Below the pieces are notes generated by a model. The model was not told where the DNA came from. It did not search any database and saw only the letters and a program-made list of their open reading frames with translations. From contig JALLAP010000274.1 of NCBI GenBank assembly GCA_036939355.1, positions 1 through 44,795 on the forward strand: a DNA stretch of 44,795 bases, in the 5' to 3' direction. Positions 1-11,700 of this stretch are shown here, one piece after another. Every line of letters starts with the position of its first letter. Position 1 is the stretch's first letter. Both the position numbers and the translations under genes were made by a program. This stretch comes from Thalassiosira profunda. Taxonomy: Eukaryota > Bacillariophyta > Thalassiosirophyceae > Thalassiosirales > Thalassiosiraceae.

Positions 1-838
1 TCTAGTGCGCATGATATTCATTCAATGTCGAGGGAGGCGGGCGGGGCAGTTGCAATGCAGCGGCTTCGGATGATGCACTATCGACGACGCAACCCAGGGC
101 GAGTGACACGTGACATGCACTGACAACTCTGTCAACTCGGCGTTCACTCGAGGCGTGGAAATCAGTCAGCTCGAACAGCCCCACGCTAAGAGGGCCGACC
201 GTTTGCAGAGGGCAGCTTTGTGGAGGCGGGGAACAAGGGAGCGCTGGTCCTGCCGAGCGTTTGCGGCCGCTTGCATTGTGCATGCCTCGGCTTCGGGCTT
301 TTTTCTGTGAAAGGCTCGGCCCGCCAGCGAGCCGTCAACTGTGGCGACTTACCCGCTAAAATACCTTCTCTTACTGAAGAATCACATTGTATTTTTTTGG
401 ACGGTCTCCATTACCGGTAAGACACATTTTAGGAATTCCTCCATACTGACGTAGAGGAGAGAGACATGACGCGTCTGCTTCTAGTGCATCAAGGTGGCAT
501 TTATCCGTCCCACCAGCTGGAAAACGAGACAGCTGCGCGCTGAAAAGTGGAGGGCGCGGGCGGGCGGACGGAGAGGGAGAGGAGATCAAAGAGGAGTGGT
601 ACGATATCGTAGTCTGTCACCCTCTAGCAGATCCGTTCTTCTGGGACGCAAGGTATGGTAGTTCGACATTCAGCCAGTACTTTTGATTGGTGTGGCGTGT
701 GCCTTCAAACCAAGGCGAACTACTTGACTGCACACAACAAGTATCCGGGTGGTACCTTCCATTTGGACTCATTTTAGGTCCGGAGATCGGACCTGCTACC
801 TTTTGACAAAGATCAACAGAAAAGAAAGATCACGCTCT
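1..838. other. Intergenic, no supported gene
   Basis: No open frame here looks like protein. The short frames on both strands have no recognisable domain and no good splice context. The stretch lies downstream of the serine palmitoyltransferase gene, so it should hold that gene's 3' end and possibly the edge of a gene outside the window. Confidence 0.5.
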
Positions 839-2795
839 TCAGCCAAACGTCGACTGGGCGTACCGCAGCTTCAGCAGGTCCGCAATCTCATCGAGCAGCC
901 CCATGTCCGTGAGGCGCATGCGAAAGTAGTTGGAGTTGTCCCGCAGGGCGTCGAGCTTCTGCTGTCCAATTTTGGTTCCGTCTTCGCCCATTATCACCTT
1001 GATGAAAGCAAAAGCAAAGCAATTAGCAACCTTGCATTGAAAAGTGAAAGCAATGCGCACTCCGCACGGCCTTACCTGGAAGCTGCTGATGATTTGCTGA
1101 CACACCACCGGGCTCAGCGAATTGTGGTACGCACTCCCCGCGCACTCCCTCCGCAGCTCGTCAATCACCCGTTTGTTTGCGGCCACATAGCCTCCCATCC
1201 CCCCAAAGCTCTTGGTGAACGTCCCCATCAACACGTCCACGTCGGCCGGGTCCACCCCCGTGTACTCGCAGCATCCCCTCCCCGTGGGTCCCATCGCTCC
1301 AATCGAATGGGCCTCGTCCAGATACACGTGCGCGCCGTACTTTTTGCAAACCCGGACGACGTTCCGCAGGTCGCAGTACTCCCCCTCCATCGAGTAGATC
1401 CCCTCCACCACCACGAGTATCCGCTCCCACGGACGCCGGGTGCGCGGCTGGCCGCACACGATGGCCTCGCGCAGGATGAGCTCCAGGTCGGACGCGTCGT
1501 TGTGCCGAAAGGTCCGGATGGACGCCCCCGACGCGCGGGCGCCGTTGACGATGCTCGTGTGGTTCAGTTCGTCGGAGACGATGAGGTCGCCGCGGGACGT
1601 CAGCGCCGGGATGATCGTGGCGTTGGTGTTGAACCCCATGTTCAAGACCACGGCGTCCTCCTTCCCCACGAAGGAGGCGACGATGGTTTCCACCTTGCGA
1701 TGCAGGGCCGTGGTGCCAAACTCCAGCCGGCTCGACCCGACCGACGAGGGGAGGGCGGCCAGGCTTCCCATGACATTCTCCCGGCACGTAATGTCCCAAT
1801 CGTCCGCGAAGCCCAGGTAATTGTACGATCCGAGGTTGAGGCACTTGCGCACCACCCGCCCATCGGCAGTCTCGTCGTAGTGCTCCCCATTTCGGTACGA
1901 CGCCGCCTGCTTCTCGTTCTCCAAGTTGGCGATTTGGCCGAGGACCGACATGGTCTTGTTCCCGTCGTTCGACACCCGCTCCAGCACCGAGATGACGGCC
2001 GAGGGCCGCGACGCGATGGGCCGGTTGAAGCAATCCTGGATGCGGTGGTACAGCCGCCGCGTGTAAAAGTTCTCCCACGACTTAAGGAGGGGGGCGTACT
2101 TGGTGAAATCGTCCGAGGGGTAGTTGCCCGGGGGCGGCTCCTTCCGTCCCTTCATTTGGTTGGAGCGGAAGTACCGCCCCTTGCGAAAGATGCTGGCGCA
2201 GATGTCCCGGACGTGGCCCGTGACGATGAGGACGACGTAGCCGAGGTAGGTGGTGATGGCGGCAAAGATCGTAATGTCCTGGTGGGGATTGCAAACGACG
2301 GCTCGGTCGTCGTCGGGTGTCTTTTCATGGTGCACGTGCCTCAGTTTGTCTCTCCGGCTGAGGGCCTCCATCCGCGCCCGCACGTCGGAGTAGGGGTCGT
2401 CGCTCCCGCTGTTATCAGCCAATTTGCTCTGAGGGACGCGGTCGCCATGTGCATCCGCCAACGACGTCACGTGGTCGTCGTCGGCCTCGCTGCCCTTGGG
2501 CGAGTTCGGGGCCGACGAGTGAGGGGAGACCGCCAGTGGGGTGTCGCCGTCGCTCTCATCGGCGTCCATATCTACGGAGCGATCATTTTCCCCGTCATCT
2601 CCGCCGTCGTAGGGGGCGGTGGAGGCGAGGGCGGACGCCGCCGCCGGGGACAAATATTGTTGCTTCCTCGCATCTCCCTCCTCGTTGGGGAAGTCGGCCG
2701 AGGTGTTGCTTTTGNGCCGGGGACAAATATTGTTGCTTCCTCGCATCTCCCTCCTCGTTGGGGAAGTCGGCCGAGGTGTTGCTTTTGATGCCCAT
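839..2795 (-). CDS. LCB2: Serine palmitoyltransferase subunit 2 (LCB2), internally deleted
   Basis: PLP-dependent enzyme of the ER membrane that condenses serine with palmitoyl-CoA, the first step of sphingoid-base synthesis. Seen: an acidic N-terminal extension, a membrane segment around ITIFAAITTYLGYVVLIVTG, the glycine-rich LNLGSYNYLGF region, ELNHTSIVNGAR, YLDEAHSIGAMG, and the PLP-lysine motif TFTKSFGGMGGY. A 78-nt intron (998-1075) has no in-frame stop and joins SSFQ to VIMGEDGT. The start is taken at ATG 2795 (MGIKSNTS), the frame obtained once the 72-bp duplication around N2715 is collapsed; an in-frame Met at 2999 is an alternative. Odd: after RMRLTDMG the reading jumps to LLDEIADLLKLRY. 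Other LCB2 proteins have about 70 residues there, including the DSPV(V/I)P and VVVGFPA segments. So the copy as sequenced is probably non-functional, or the assembly lost about 200 bp near 895-905. Confidence 0.93.
2643..2787. repeat. 72-bp direct repeat around N2715 (assembly join)
   Basis: Positions 2643-2714 and 2716-2787 are identical and separated by a single N. It lies in the 5' coding part of the LCB2 gene. Collapsing it gives a continuous N-terminus. Confidence 0.95.
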
Positions 2796-3225
2796 GATGT
2801 GTCCTGTCGTCGCATCCAGGCCTATCGCTCGCCCTCCACCGATAGCCAGGGTCGTTGGGGGGTCGGGTCCGTCGCTAGAGTTGTTGCCGCCGCCAGAATC
2901 CCCCTCTACTGCAATGAATCGCCTGGTTCCATCCCAAAATCTGGGGCGGCGGAAAAGAAACCGCCAGCTGAGAGGTCCCATTGCAAAGTGGACGCCCAAT
3001 TATCACGCCATCCACTCAAATTCACCTTCTCTCTCGGCCTTTGCCTTTTTTTTGCTCCAGCTTCCCCGACCATGCAGCTTCTTGCTATCGTACGATAATA
3101 ATGACCGCCCAATCTCCAACGAGACAAAGGGAGCGGGGAGCGGGGAGCGGGCCGCCGGCTCAAGAACCAGTGAAGCGCCGTGGCGCCTGCCATCGCCGGA
3201 AGGCGGCTGGATCGCCCGCAACGGG
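2796..3225. promoter_or_regulatory. Divergent promoter region between LCB2 and a glycosyltransferase
   Basis: About 430 bp between two head-to-head start codons. It must contain both 5' UTRs and core promoters. I see no clear TATA box or conserved operator-like element. The LCB2 frame stays open up to an alternative Met at 2999, so part of it may be coding. Confidence 0.45.
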
Positions 3226-4692
3226 ATGACCCGCCGCGAAGCACAGCAGCCTTCAGCGAGTGGCGGAATTTATGTCCTTGCTGGTGCTGGGGCGAAATCC
3301 AAGAAGACATGGGGTCTGTTTCGTCCCGAGGTCGTACTCCTCGCCGTCATCGCGTTGCAGAGCCTGGCCATCATCGCCGTGTACGAGAGCGCGTCCCGGC
3401 CGCAGCTGGACATTGGAAATGTCGGTGCATTGGCAGGCAACGCAACCACGGCGGCAATTGAAGAGGAACGCCCAAACAACAATAGCGTCGATCCTTCCAG
3501 CCTTGCATTCGGCGTGCCGAATCCTGGAGGGCTGATCCTGTCGTCGTGCTTCAGCTACATGCAAGATCCCAGGGAAGTCCACCGAAAGCGGCCGGTAAGA
3601 GTTACTATGTTGTTATTGACTGCAGCGAATCAAATAATGCACTGAGTGCGTTATCTTATTTCAGCTGCCGCACATTCTCCCAACGTTTGAGAACATGTAT
3701 CACTTTCACGCGACGGTCGTCCATCACAATCTCCATGCAATTTTATTCTATGACGATGCTTCGTTCAACGCCACGTTCGTGAAGAGGTGCATCTGATAAT
3801 ATAAAGTTCGTACGCGTGGAGGCCCCAACGTTCGATAAAGGCGAACCCGTCATCAGCCCCAACGATTTCCGTTATTTTGTATTCAACACATGGCTGAAGG
3901 AGCATTCTGAAACGAATGAGAAAGGACAAGCTATTGTCGACGGGGTGAATTATGACTGGATCTTGATTAGTGATCTTGATGTGTTCTTTCAGAGGAATCC
4001 CTTCCCGAAGCTGGACAGCTATGCCAAGCGTCTCAATTTGACCTTCTTTGGCTCATATGATGGCGGCAAGTGGGAGGACGAAACAATGAGGCTTCAGCGG
4101 AGGTTGTTCCGCAAATGTTATGGGCGTNTATGATGGCGGCAAGTGGGAGGACGAAACAATGAGGCTTCAGCGGAGGTTGTTCCGCAAATGTTATGGGCGT
4201 CCCATGATAATGAAGTGGAGACAAGATGTCGAGTGGGCAACGCCCAATGGCAACTGTGGTCTCTGGGCGGGGCGATGGTCTGATGTATCGTGCATCCTGA
4301 GCTGCATGGCACATCAGTACGATGCACCGCCAGTCCAAGGAAAGGGCGACACAACAATATGTGATATGGCAGTTCACGACTACTGTGTTCACTACGGAGG
4401 GTGCTTCCCGGGATCCACAAAGGGAGTTTACGATCAGAACAAACGGGGCGTCCTTTGGGGAGAACAATCACAGGGACGAAACAACGACCTTTTCGGGCCT
4501 CCCTACAACAGACACAGGCAGTGCGATAGAGATACGTGGACTGCATTACACAACCGGTGCGACTGGAAAGGCCCCCTCTGCTTTCGAAAGAATGTGGCGG
4601 GCGCATTGGAGAAATATCATCAAAGCGTCAAAGGAAGGAAGTGCCGGCTCGATCCGGTGACGGATTTGCCACTGGAAAACCCAAGCGAGTGA
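3226..4692 (+). CDS. Golgi-type glycosyltransferase with DxD motif, one frameshift
   Basis: Type II membrane protein. A short cytoplasmic N-terminus is followed by a hydrophobic anchor (VVLLAVIALQSLAIIAVY) and a Cys-containing lumenal domain. YDWILISDLDVFFQRNPF carries a DLD motif typical of metal-dependent nucleotide-sugar transferases. Later NGNCGLWAGRW and CDMAVHDYC resemble the acceptor-side motifs of such folds. The CAZy family is not recognised. Start ATG is at 3226; intron 3595-3664 (70 nt, GTAAGA...TTCAG). Exon 2 runs LPHILPTFENMYHFHA... to FVKR, then meets TGA at about 3794. Dropping one base near 3786-3788 gives FVKRASDNIKFVRVEAP and joins the downstream frame, so a 1-nt insertion is likely. 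The duplication around N4128 collapses in frame. Stop at 4690-4692. Confidence 0.75.
4056..4200. repeat. 72-bp direct repeat around N4128 (assembly join)
   Basis: Positions 4056-4127 and 4129-4200 are identical around one N. The repeat lies inside the glycosyltransferase coding region. Collapsing it restores continuity from RLFRKCYGR to PMIMKWRQ. Confidence 0.95.
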
Positions 4693-4754
4693 ATGCATCA
4701 CTCTGATCTCGCAACAACCGAAAGCGCTGTTTCTCGTTCTCCCACTCGCCCCAA

Positions 4755-5456
4755 ATGAAGGTGTGGGAGCCCGCACATGACGTGCAGGCAATCGCAGACT
4801 CCCCGCCGCGCATCATCGACGCCGCGGCCCACGTGGAGTTCACGCGTTGCATCCTTACCCAAAGAATACGACAGCCTGCTAACTGGTCAGTAGAGGAGGT
4901 GCGATCGTTCTTGGGGGGCGCGACGTTGGGCGCGGCTGCATTGCAAGATGCCGCGGAGAATCCGGATGCAAATAATGAGGAGAGTGGACTGCGGGAACGT
5001 TTCAAAATGACGGTCCTGTCTTACTTGGCGTTCTTGCAGAGAGCAGAAGCGTCTTGCGAATCCAGCAAAGCAAAGCGGCAGAAGATACAAGCATCAACCG
5101 AGCTTGGCGAAGAGCGCCTGTATCGNTTGCGAATCCAGCAAAGCAAAGCGGCAGAAGATACAAGCATCAACCGAGCTTGGCGAAGAGCGCCTGTATCGCC
5201 TGGTCAGCTGAGGAGGTTGGCCGGCGACGAATCTTATGGCGGGTACAATGGGCCATCGCCAAAGGGATCCGCAAACAACGTGACAACCTTGCAGCGAGAC
5301 CCCGATGGATCGTTTGCAATGATTTCCGAGCGCGACATTTCAGAGGGCGAAGAGATTTGTCACTCCGACGCATCCCTGAACTCATCGCAGTTGACACAAG
5401 CGAGGCAGTGCCGAGGCTATGGATTCTACGACACGAACGATGGTCAGATCCGATGA
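4755..5456 (+). pseudogene. Putative SET-domain-like gene, broken or mis-assembled
   Basis: The first part (MKVWEPAHDVQ..., 4755 to about 5125) reads cleanly to TELGEERLYRL. The frame then stops (RLVS*) once the repeat around N5126 is collapsed. A second frame begins near GSANNVTTLQ and gives DPDGSFAMISERDISEGEEI, then LNSSQLTQ and YGFYDTND. This resembles the end of the SET fold in Rubisco-LSMT/SETD-type lysine methyltransferases (A.RDI..GEEI followed by YGF). A 62-nt intron (GTCAGC...CAAAG, ending at about 5262) would join the two frames in phase; a frameshift is the alternative. The last exon is unresolved: a stop falls at 5454-5456, but AVLTKEGISRACKTW in another frame could follow a CAG acceptor at about 5485. 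Gene or pseudogene is undecided. Confidence 0.4.
5054..5198. repeat. 72-bp direct repeat around N5126 (assembly join)
   Basis: Positions 5054-5125 and 5127-5198 are identical around one N, inside the putative SET-like gene. Confidence 0.95.
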
Positions 5457-5798
5457 TACTGCTACCAATGAGAACTTGACTTCAGCGGTGCTCACGAAGG
5501 AAGGAATATCTCGGGCCTGCAAGACGTGGCTATGTCTGCGTATCCATAGCGACTGCAACAACTCATGGATCAGAGGGGATGCTAGACGAAGGACGGGAAT
5601 GCTGGGAAATGCCTGCTCAGGAAGAGTCCAGCTCTAGGATGCCCAGTACATTTACGTGGGAAAGAAAGATCGGCGCTCCATTCAAGGAAAAACACGAAAT
5701 CTATAGAGGAGTGGTCATCCTCTATGTAGAACAATCTCGCCAAAACCTGTTGCCTCCTGTTGCCTCCGCCATCCATCCTTCCACGTTCCCTCCAAACT
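5457..5798. other. Region between convergent genes, possible unresolved 3' exon
   Basis: Lies between the SET-like gene (+) and the 3' end of the large secreted-protein gene (-). Two plus frames after a CAG at about 5485 stay open for tens of codons but show no recognisable domain. They may be the terminal exon of the SET-like gene. Nothing else is supported. Confidence 0.35.
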
Positions 5799-8700
5799 TT
5801 ACTCCAAGAGTCCAGCTTCCTCCTCCTCCTCAAACCCTCCAGTGAACGAGACCCGCTTAATGAGGAACAGGGGATCACCAGGGTTGGGGTCCAGATTTCC
5901 AACCGTTGTTTGGCACTCTCCAAACCCAACGAGTCCGGCCTTGTCCGTCGCAGTAATATTGACATAGTACGTGCGAGACGCCTTCGGCGATGACACCTTG
6001 CACTTCCCACTGCTGGCTGTCTGGCACGTGATGTCCTCGGCCCATATTGCTTGAGCACCAGTAATGGGATCACGCGACTTCGATATGACCACCATCTGCG
6101 CCAAGTGATGCATCGAAGCAATCGAAAAGTTTTGAGCGCAACGGCTTTCCCACACGCTTCAGCCATAACACCTTGCACAACTCACCTCGTTTCCTCCCTC
6201 GGCAACCTCATCGCTCAGCACCTCTAGCACCACGTCCAATTCGCCCGTTGGAGTGCACTTGACACCCCCATCAACGGCCGTGAAGCTCAGCTTCAGGTCA
6301 GTGTACACGCCCGCTCCTTTCCCACGCATATCTTGCGTTTCAAGCGTGCAACTCACGACCGGGGGATCATTGTCGACAATAACATTGACAGGCTCTGCGA
6401 CGGTTTTGAGCTCCTCTTCCTCGCAGTCTTTGATGTTTGCAGTAGTCTGGCCAACAATCACCACGTGTTAGTTTGACGCAATCGTTCGAACACGCACTTC
6501 TCATAAAACTTACGGTGACTTCATATTCGCAGGTGCTGCCCCCTGGGGCAGCAGTAACGTTAGTCTCGATTGGCCTGCAACCACCTGCCACGTCCTCCGC
6601 TTTTGCGTTGTCGAGGACGCACATCTTCCCCTCCTCAATCGTCGCAAAGATCTTGTCCTCGCAAAACTGGATGGAGCGGGTGGTATCGAGCGCTGGCTGG
6701 ACGTCAGGTCCTTGGTCGAAGCTGCAACTTGGATCCTTTACATTCGTGTCCACCAAAACAAGCACCGATTTGCTCGAAGACAAGAGCTCGCGGCATCCTT
6801 TGACCCATGCAGTCACCTGAGAGAAAAGAGCGAATCAACACAAGACTGATGGAGCATATATGCAGTACAACATATGTCTCACCGTTACTTCGAGCGTTTT
6901 TGTGCAGCTGGATCGGGCATCCAGAGTGCTTGAAACATCTGTAGAGTTTACTTCAGTCTCGATTGGCCTGCAACCACCGGCGACGTCCTCGTATATGGAT
7001 TGGTCAAAAACACAATCCTCTGCGTCTTTGTCCGTGGCAAAGAATTTGTTCTCGCAATGCTGAATCGAACGGGTGATATCGAGCGCTGGCTTGACGTCCG
7101 GTCCTTGGTCGAAGTTGCATCTCGGATCCTCTACATTTTCGTCCACGAGCAGGAACACCGATTCACTCGAGGTCACTCCGGGACATCCTTCGATCGATGC
7201 TGTTACCTGTGAGAGAGAATGAGCATGTGATTTTGATGAGAAAGATGAAAAAAACAGCGCTGATAGAGGGGCTCCAGCAATTACTCACCGTGATGTTGAA
7301 CGTATCCGTGCAGATAGAAAGTGCATCGTCTGCGCCCACAACAAGCTCCTCCTTCACATCAATAACGAGTTCGTAGCAGTAATCAGTTGACGCCTCGGTG
7401 TAGGTGCGGACACACTCTTTTGCATCAGATACTGTTGCGAAGAATGTGTTCACGCAGTTCTCCTTCACTTTGATGAGATTCAGGAGGGGGTCGGGACCTA
7501 GCGAAAATTCACATTTCGGGGACGGCAGCGGTGGTGGATAGGCGATTGAACCCGAAGGTAAAGCGCTCGAATCCCAGACAAGCTCTTCTTCGGCCACCTC
7601 GTACAGAATTGGATCCATTGTCGGAAGGGCGTTGACGACATAATCCCTCGAAAGGTAAAAGTCCGCAGCCTTGGAACTCCCATCTACTGGCGCCTCGCAG
7701 TCTCCTTCGTTGAAAACAAGCGGGTCGCAGCTGGACACAATCACCACCCTGCACGTATCAGTGCCAATATTGCCTGCTGAATCCGTTGCTGACACCTCAA
7801 TGTCATAGAACCTCACATTGGAAGGGCTCGGTTCGCAGTAGCTCCCACCACCAACATTTCCGCACCTAGACGAGAGTATCAAAAGGCCAAGTCAGTTGAG
7901 AGAAAGAACCAACCATCCCACAAATTAGCACAAGAAACGAAAACTTACGTCGTCGGGGCGTAGAGAAGCTGCGCTTGTTCGACTGTTCCCTCGGCTGAGT
8001 ACGTGACAAGTTTAGCAGTACTCTTTTGCTCAAGCTCGTTGCTCTTCACGACGATGTTAATATCAACGTCGTCGCCACAATTGTCCTGGCCACAAGAGAA
8101 AAGAATCATGTTATGTGCCCACGTCAAAGAAAGATGAGCACAGCTCAGTGGCCAAACTTACGTTCACGTTGTAGAAAAGTTGGGCATCGCTCAGCTGCGT
8201 TCCGGGTCCGTCGCTTGTGAGCATGTAGTGATAGAGAGTTCGGTTATCATCAGCGACTTCATTGATGCTGGTGTCATCTGGGCGGAAGCCGCACGTAACG
8301 ACAGGAGCGTCCTCGTCTAGCGGGACAGTGACTTCGCGGAACCGCCCGATGAGTGGATTTTCAAAGGGAATATTATATGCGCCAACTGGCTCACGATCGT
8401 CGCATTCGGGGAGATTTTGCCAAGGCGTGATTGTCCATGTGGAGTCGCGGCACGTGCCTTCTGTGTGCTCGATGGTGATATTGAGCTTGTTTGTGGGCGA
8501 GCAATCATCGACGGGAGCGAACTGATACCCGAGGAAATTCCTCAGGCGTAGCTCGCTGTTGAAGACTTTTTGAGCGTACACCAGAGTGGTGACGTTCTCC
8601 TCGTCGCCCCTGAACAGCAAAGCATCACGGACGACTACGTCCGGTCCGTAGCGATCCTCGCAGACATCGTATTCTCCATCTCCATCCGAATCCATCTCGT

Positions 8701-11700
8701 CGCATCCGGCTAAATATAAGAGATGCACGAACGTAATGAGCAATACAAGTATCGTACCAGCAAGGCAAGAAGGAAGCCATAAACATACCTCCTTTCAGAT
8801 ACGCTACGTAGGGAAAGTTGAACGTTCCGTCGCAAATTCGCGTTGGATCCTCGCACGACACTTGGCTACATTCTCTAGTGAATTTGTCCTGCTTGGGGAA
8901 GAATTCGTCTTTGGTCGAAACACAATTCTCCTGCAGCCTCCGGCGCTCTTCTTCATCCTCATCGAGCTCTGCCAAGCTTTCTGCTACCTCTCCAAGCATG
9001 ACTGATGCAAAAGAGCCAAAATGAGCAGTGCGCTATGCATCAAGGACCTCGTGCCTGCTGGGAATTGTAGCTCACCTTTCAGCTGCTGCGTAGCTTGAAA
9101 TACCGTGATAATATTGCCGTGGTTGGTGGCCACATTTCTGTTGATGACATCCTGGCGATTGCTCTCAAAAGCGGAACCCTGCCCACCAACTATCTCTGAG
9201 TATAACTTTTCCGAGAGGTCCAGCGCTTGATTAATGCCCTGGATATTCGGAGTATGAGCAGTTGTGTGTTGTGTGATAAGTGTGTAACGAACGACAATCT
9301 TCTCTCAGAGTTCCACTCACAAATGCAACCAACTCAAAACTGAATTCAAACGTAACAGCAGGAGCCATGCAAACGGTTTTTGAAATGTCCGTCGGATCCG
9401 GCACAACTGAACACAAGCTTTTTGCTCCTTTAGTGAGCCCTCTCGCGAATTCGATAATTTGGAGTATTTTTCGGAAAGCAAAATTGAGGCTGCGCCATAC
9501 TTTTGCCGCATCTTTGGATCGGACACAGAATTGATTTGATCAGTGTTAAAGCGCAATACAAGTCCGCTTGTAGCCCAATAAAACCACTCACCTGAATCGA
9601 ATGGCTCTGAAAGCGGAAGGGACAACGACCGTGAGCTCGACTGCAAGTCTCTCGCTCTCACTCGATCGATCGTCATACGTACCTTTCGTGACCAGTGCCA
9701 GGACGGTACTGACTGCCAACTCTTCCAGCCCATCCGTACTCCCTGCCCCGGCAGTGCCCGTGGCGAAGCCATCCAAGTTGCTGAAAGACAAGCACGTTAT
9801 TGGATTATGCTGGTGAACTTTGCCGCACGTCTCGCGAAGACTACTCACGAGAAATCGGTGAAACACTGCAAATCTAACACTTCCTCGCAGATCCTTTCGT
9901 CGTCAGGATCTGAGTAGAAAAACGAGCACGTGAGATGACACAAAGCAATGGCGTGGGCGAAATTGATCATCAATGGACTCACAGTCACGATCGTAATCGA
10001 AGTACTCGCGGAGGTCTCCGCACTTGCTCGTTTCCCTGAGAGGATCCTCGACTTCCGGAGCTTCGTCCAGATACTCGAAAAACGCTTGCCTGTTCCTGTC
10101 TCTCTGCACCACACTTTTTGCCTCAGCAATGCAGTTCGCCAAATAGGAACAGTCGCGAGGGAGCTGGATACAAAGCACGTTGGGATTAGGACAACCGAAT
10201 GTAGTAGTAGCGTGCATGCAATCGCCAATGCATTCTTCTCTTACCGGACACCATGTGCCATAGAATACATCGCAGGCCGCTGATTTTGGTTCAGTACGTT
10301 CAGAGGTCAGGACACAGATTCTTACATGTGCGAAGACGATGCAAACTTGTCTCACCTTCGTTGAAACCGGAGGTAATGGGGCCAAGCTTGTTGCAATCTG
10401 TAGACTCCTTTGGAACGAGAATGGTTGACCCATCCGCCCGCTCTTCGTATTTTTGGCACTCATACTGATGGCGTGGATGAGATAATGAGTAATGAGTTGC
10501 CAACAATATGCGTGTAAGCAGGCGCGTACCTTTTCTCCCCAAACTTGAGACTGGTACGGCGCATCGAGGCAGCAAAAGCCGGGAAGGCCCTCTACCGTTG
10601 GTCCTTCGTCGCCTCCGTCATCTGTGAGCCCTTTCGCATACGCACACACCTGCCCAATCGTAGTCTTGTTTCCAAAAGTAAGGGCAATGCTGGCGTCTAA
10701 GGAACTTCGGTCCAGCCCTAATTGGAAAAAAGCGTCTTTCAGAGCACGGTAAATTGCGAGGTTTGCTTCGCAAAAGGCGTCGCATTCGTCCAAAGATTCA
10801 AAGTACTCAATGCGATCGTCAAAAAACTGGCCCGAAGAGTACGCAAAGGCCAAATAGTCCCGGAGCTCATCGCTGAGCCCGGGCGGATTTTGGGAATTGT
10901 CGATCCCAGGCGTGTCCGAGCCGACAGCGATGTAATTGTACAGTTGATCGAGTTTTGTGGCAATGAGTTGGCCATGTTTACTGCAGTGTGTCAACAAATC
11001 TGCGCGTTAGACGTTGCAAAGAAAGAACGCATCATCTAACCCACGGATCTCCAACACTCACTCTGTTCCATCAGTTGAGATGCCCAGGGGTATCTCAAAC
11101 TGGTTGCCTCCACTCGGCGCATAGGGATTGAATCGATTAGGGTCCGAAGAAAACAGGGCGTTATCACTGTCGGATAGAGCCTCCACAATGTCGTACTGTC
11201 GCATTTGGAAAAGTATTGATCGTTGAGTCGATGCAAGGAAAATTCGCACACATCGCATGCGTGATACTGCCTCACCGCGCATCCCATGTAGTCGGAGAAC
11301 ACCTTGATCGTGAACTCCTCTGCAGTGCGCTCGACAAAAGGAATTGTGTCAAAGATGAATGTTCCTGCCGACGAAGTTAAACTCGGAGCAGTTGTCAGGC
11401 GATCCTCCCGCGATGGCAGATTGGCCGGACTGTCGTAGTCAAAGAAGAATCCTATGAACCCGCCGGATGGTTCGGATGCGGCAGCAGCTTCTAAAAAGTT
11501 TCCCAGGGGAGAGGACGCAGCAAACACTGGCTGGAAAAACATGGTCGCGGGACAAGCAGTGTTGCATTCGGCACTGTAGCTTTGGCCCCTGCAGCACGAT
11601 GCTTCGTATTCAGTTGTGGTCACTTCAATTGTTGGGGGGTATACAGCTTCACAAGCATCTCGAGTAGGAATAGATTCTGCCCCTGCATCCTCCAACTTCT

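Noticed and set aside
2643..2787. Genuine tandem repeat at the LCB2 5' end
   Set aside because: Single N at the junction and the same 69-72 bp pattern at six other sites point to an assembly overlap.
749..2788. 679-codon plus-strand open frame
   Set aside because: Antisense shadow of the LCB2 gene. The minus strand has clear catalytic motifs; this frame is His/Arg/Val-rich with no domain.
3787..3806. 20-nt GT...AG segment as a micro-intron
   Set aside because: Removing it gives the wrong downstream phase; a one-base indel explains the frames better.
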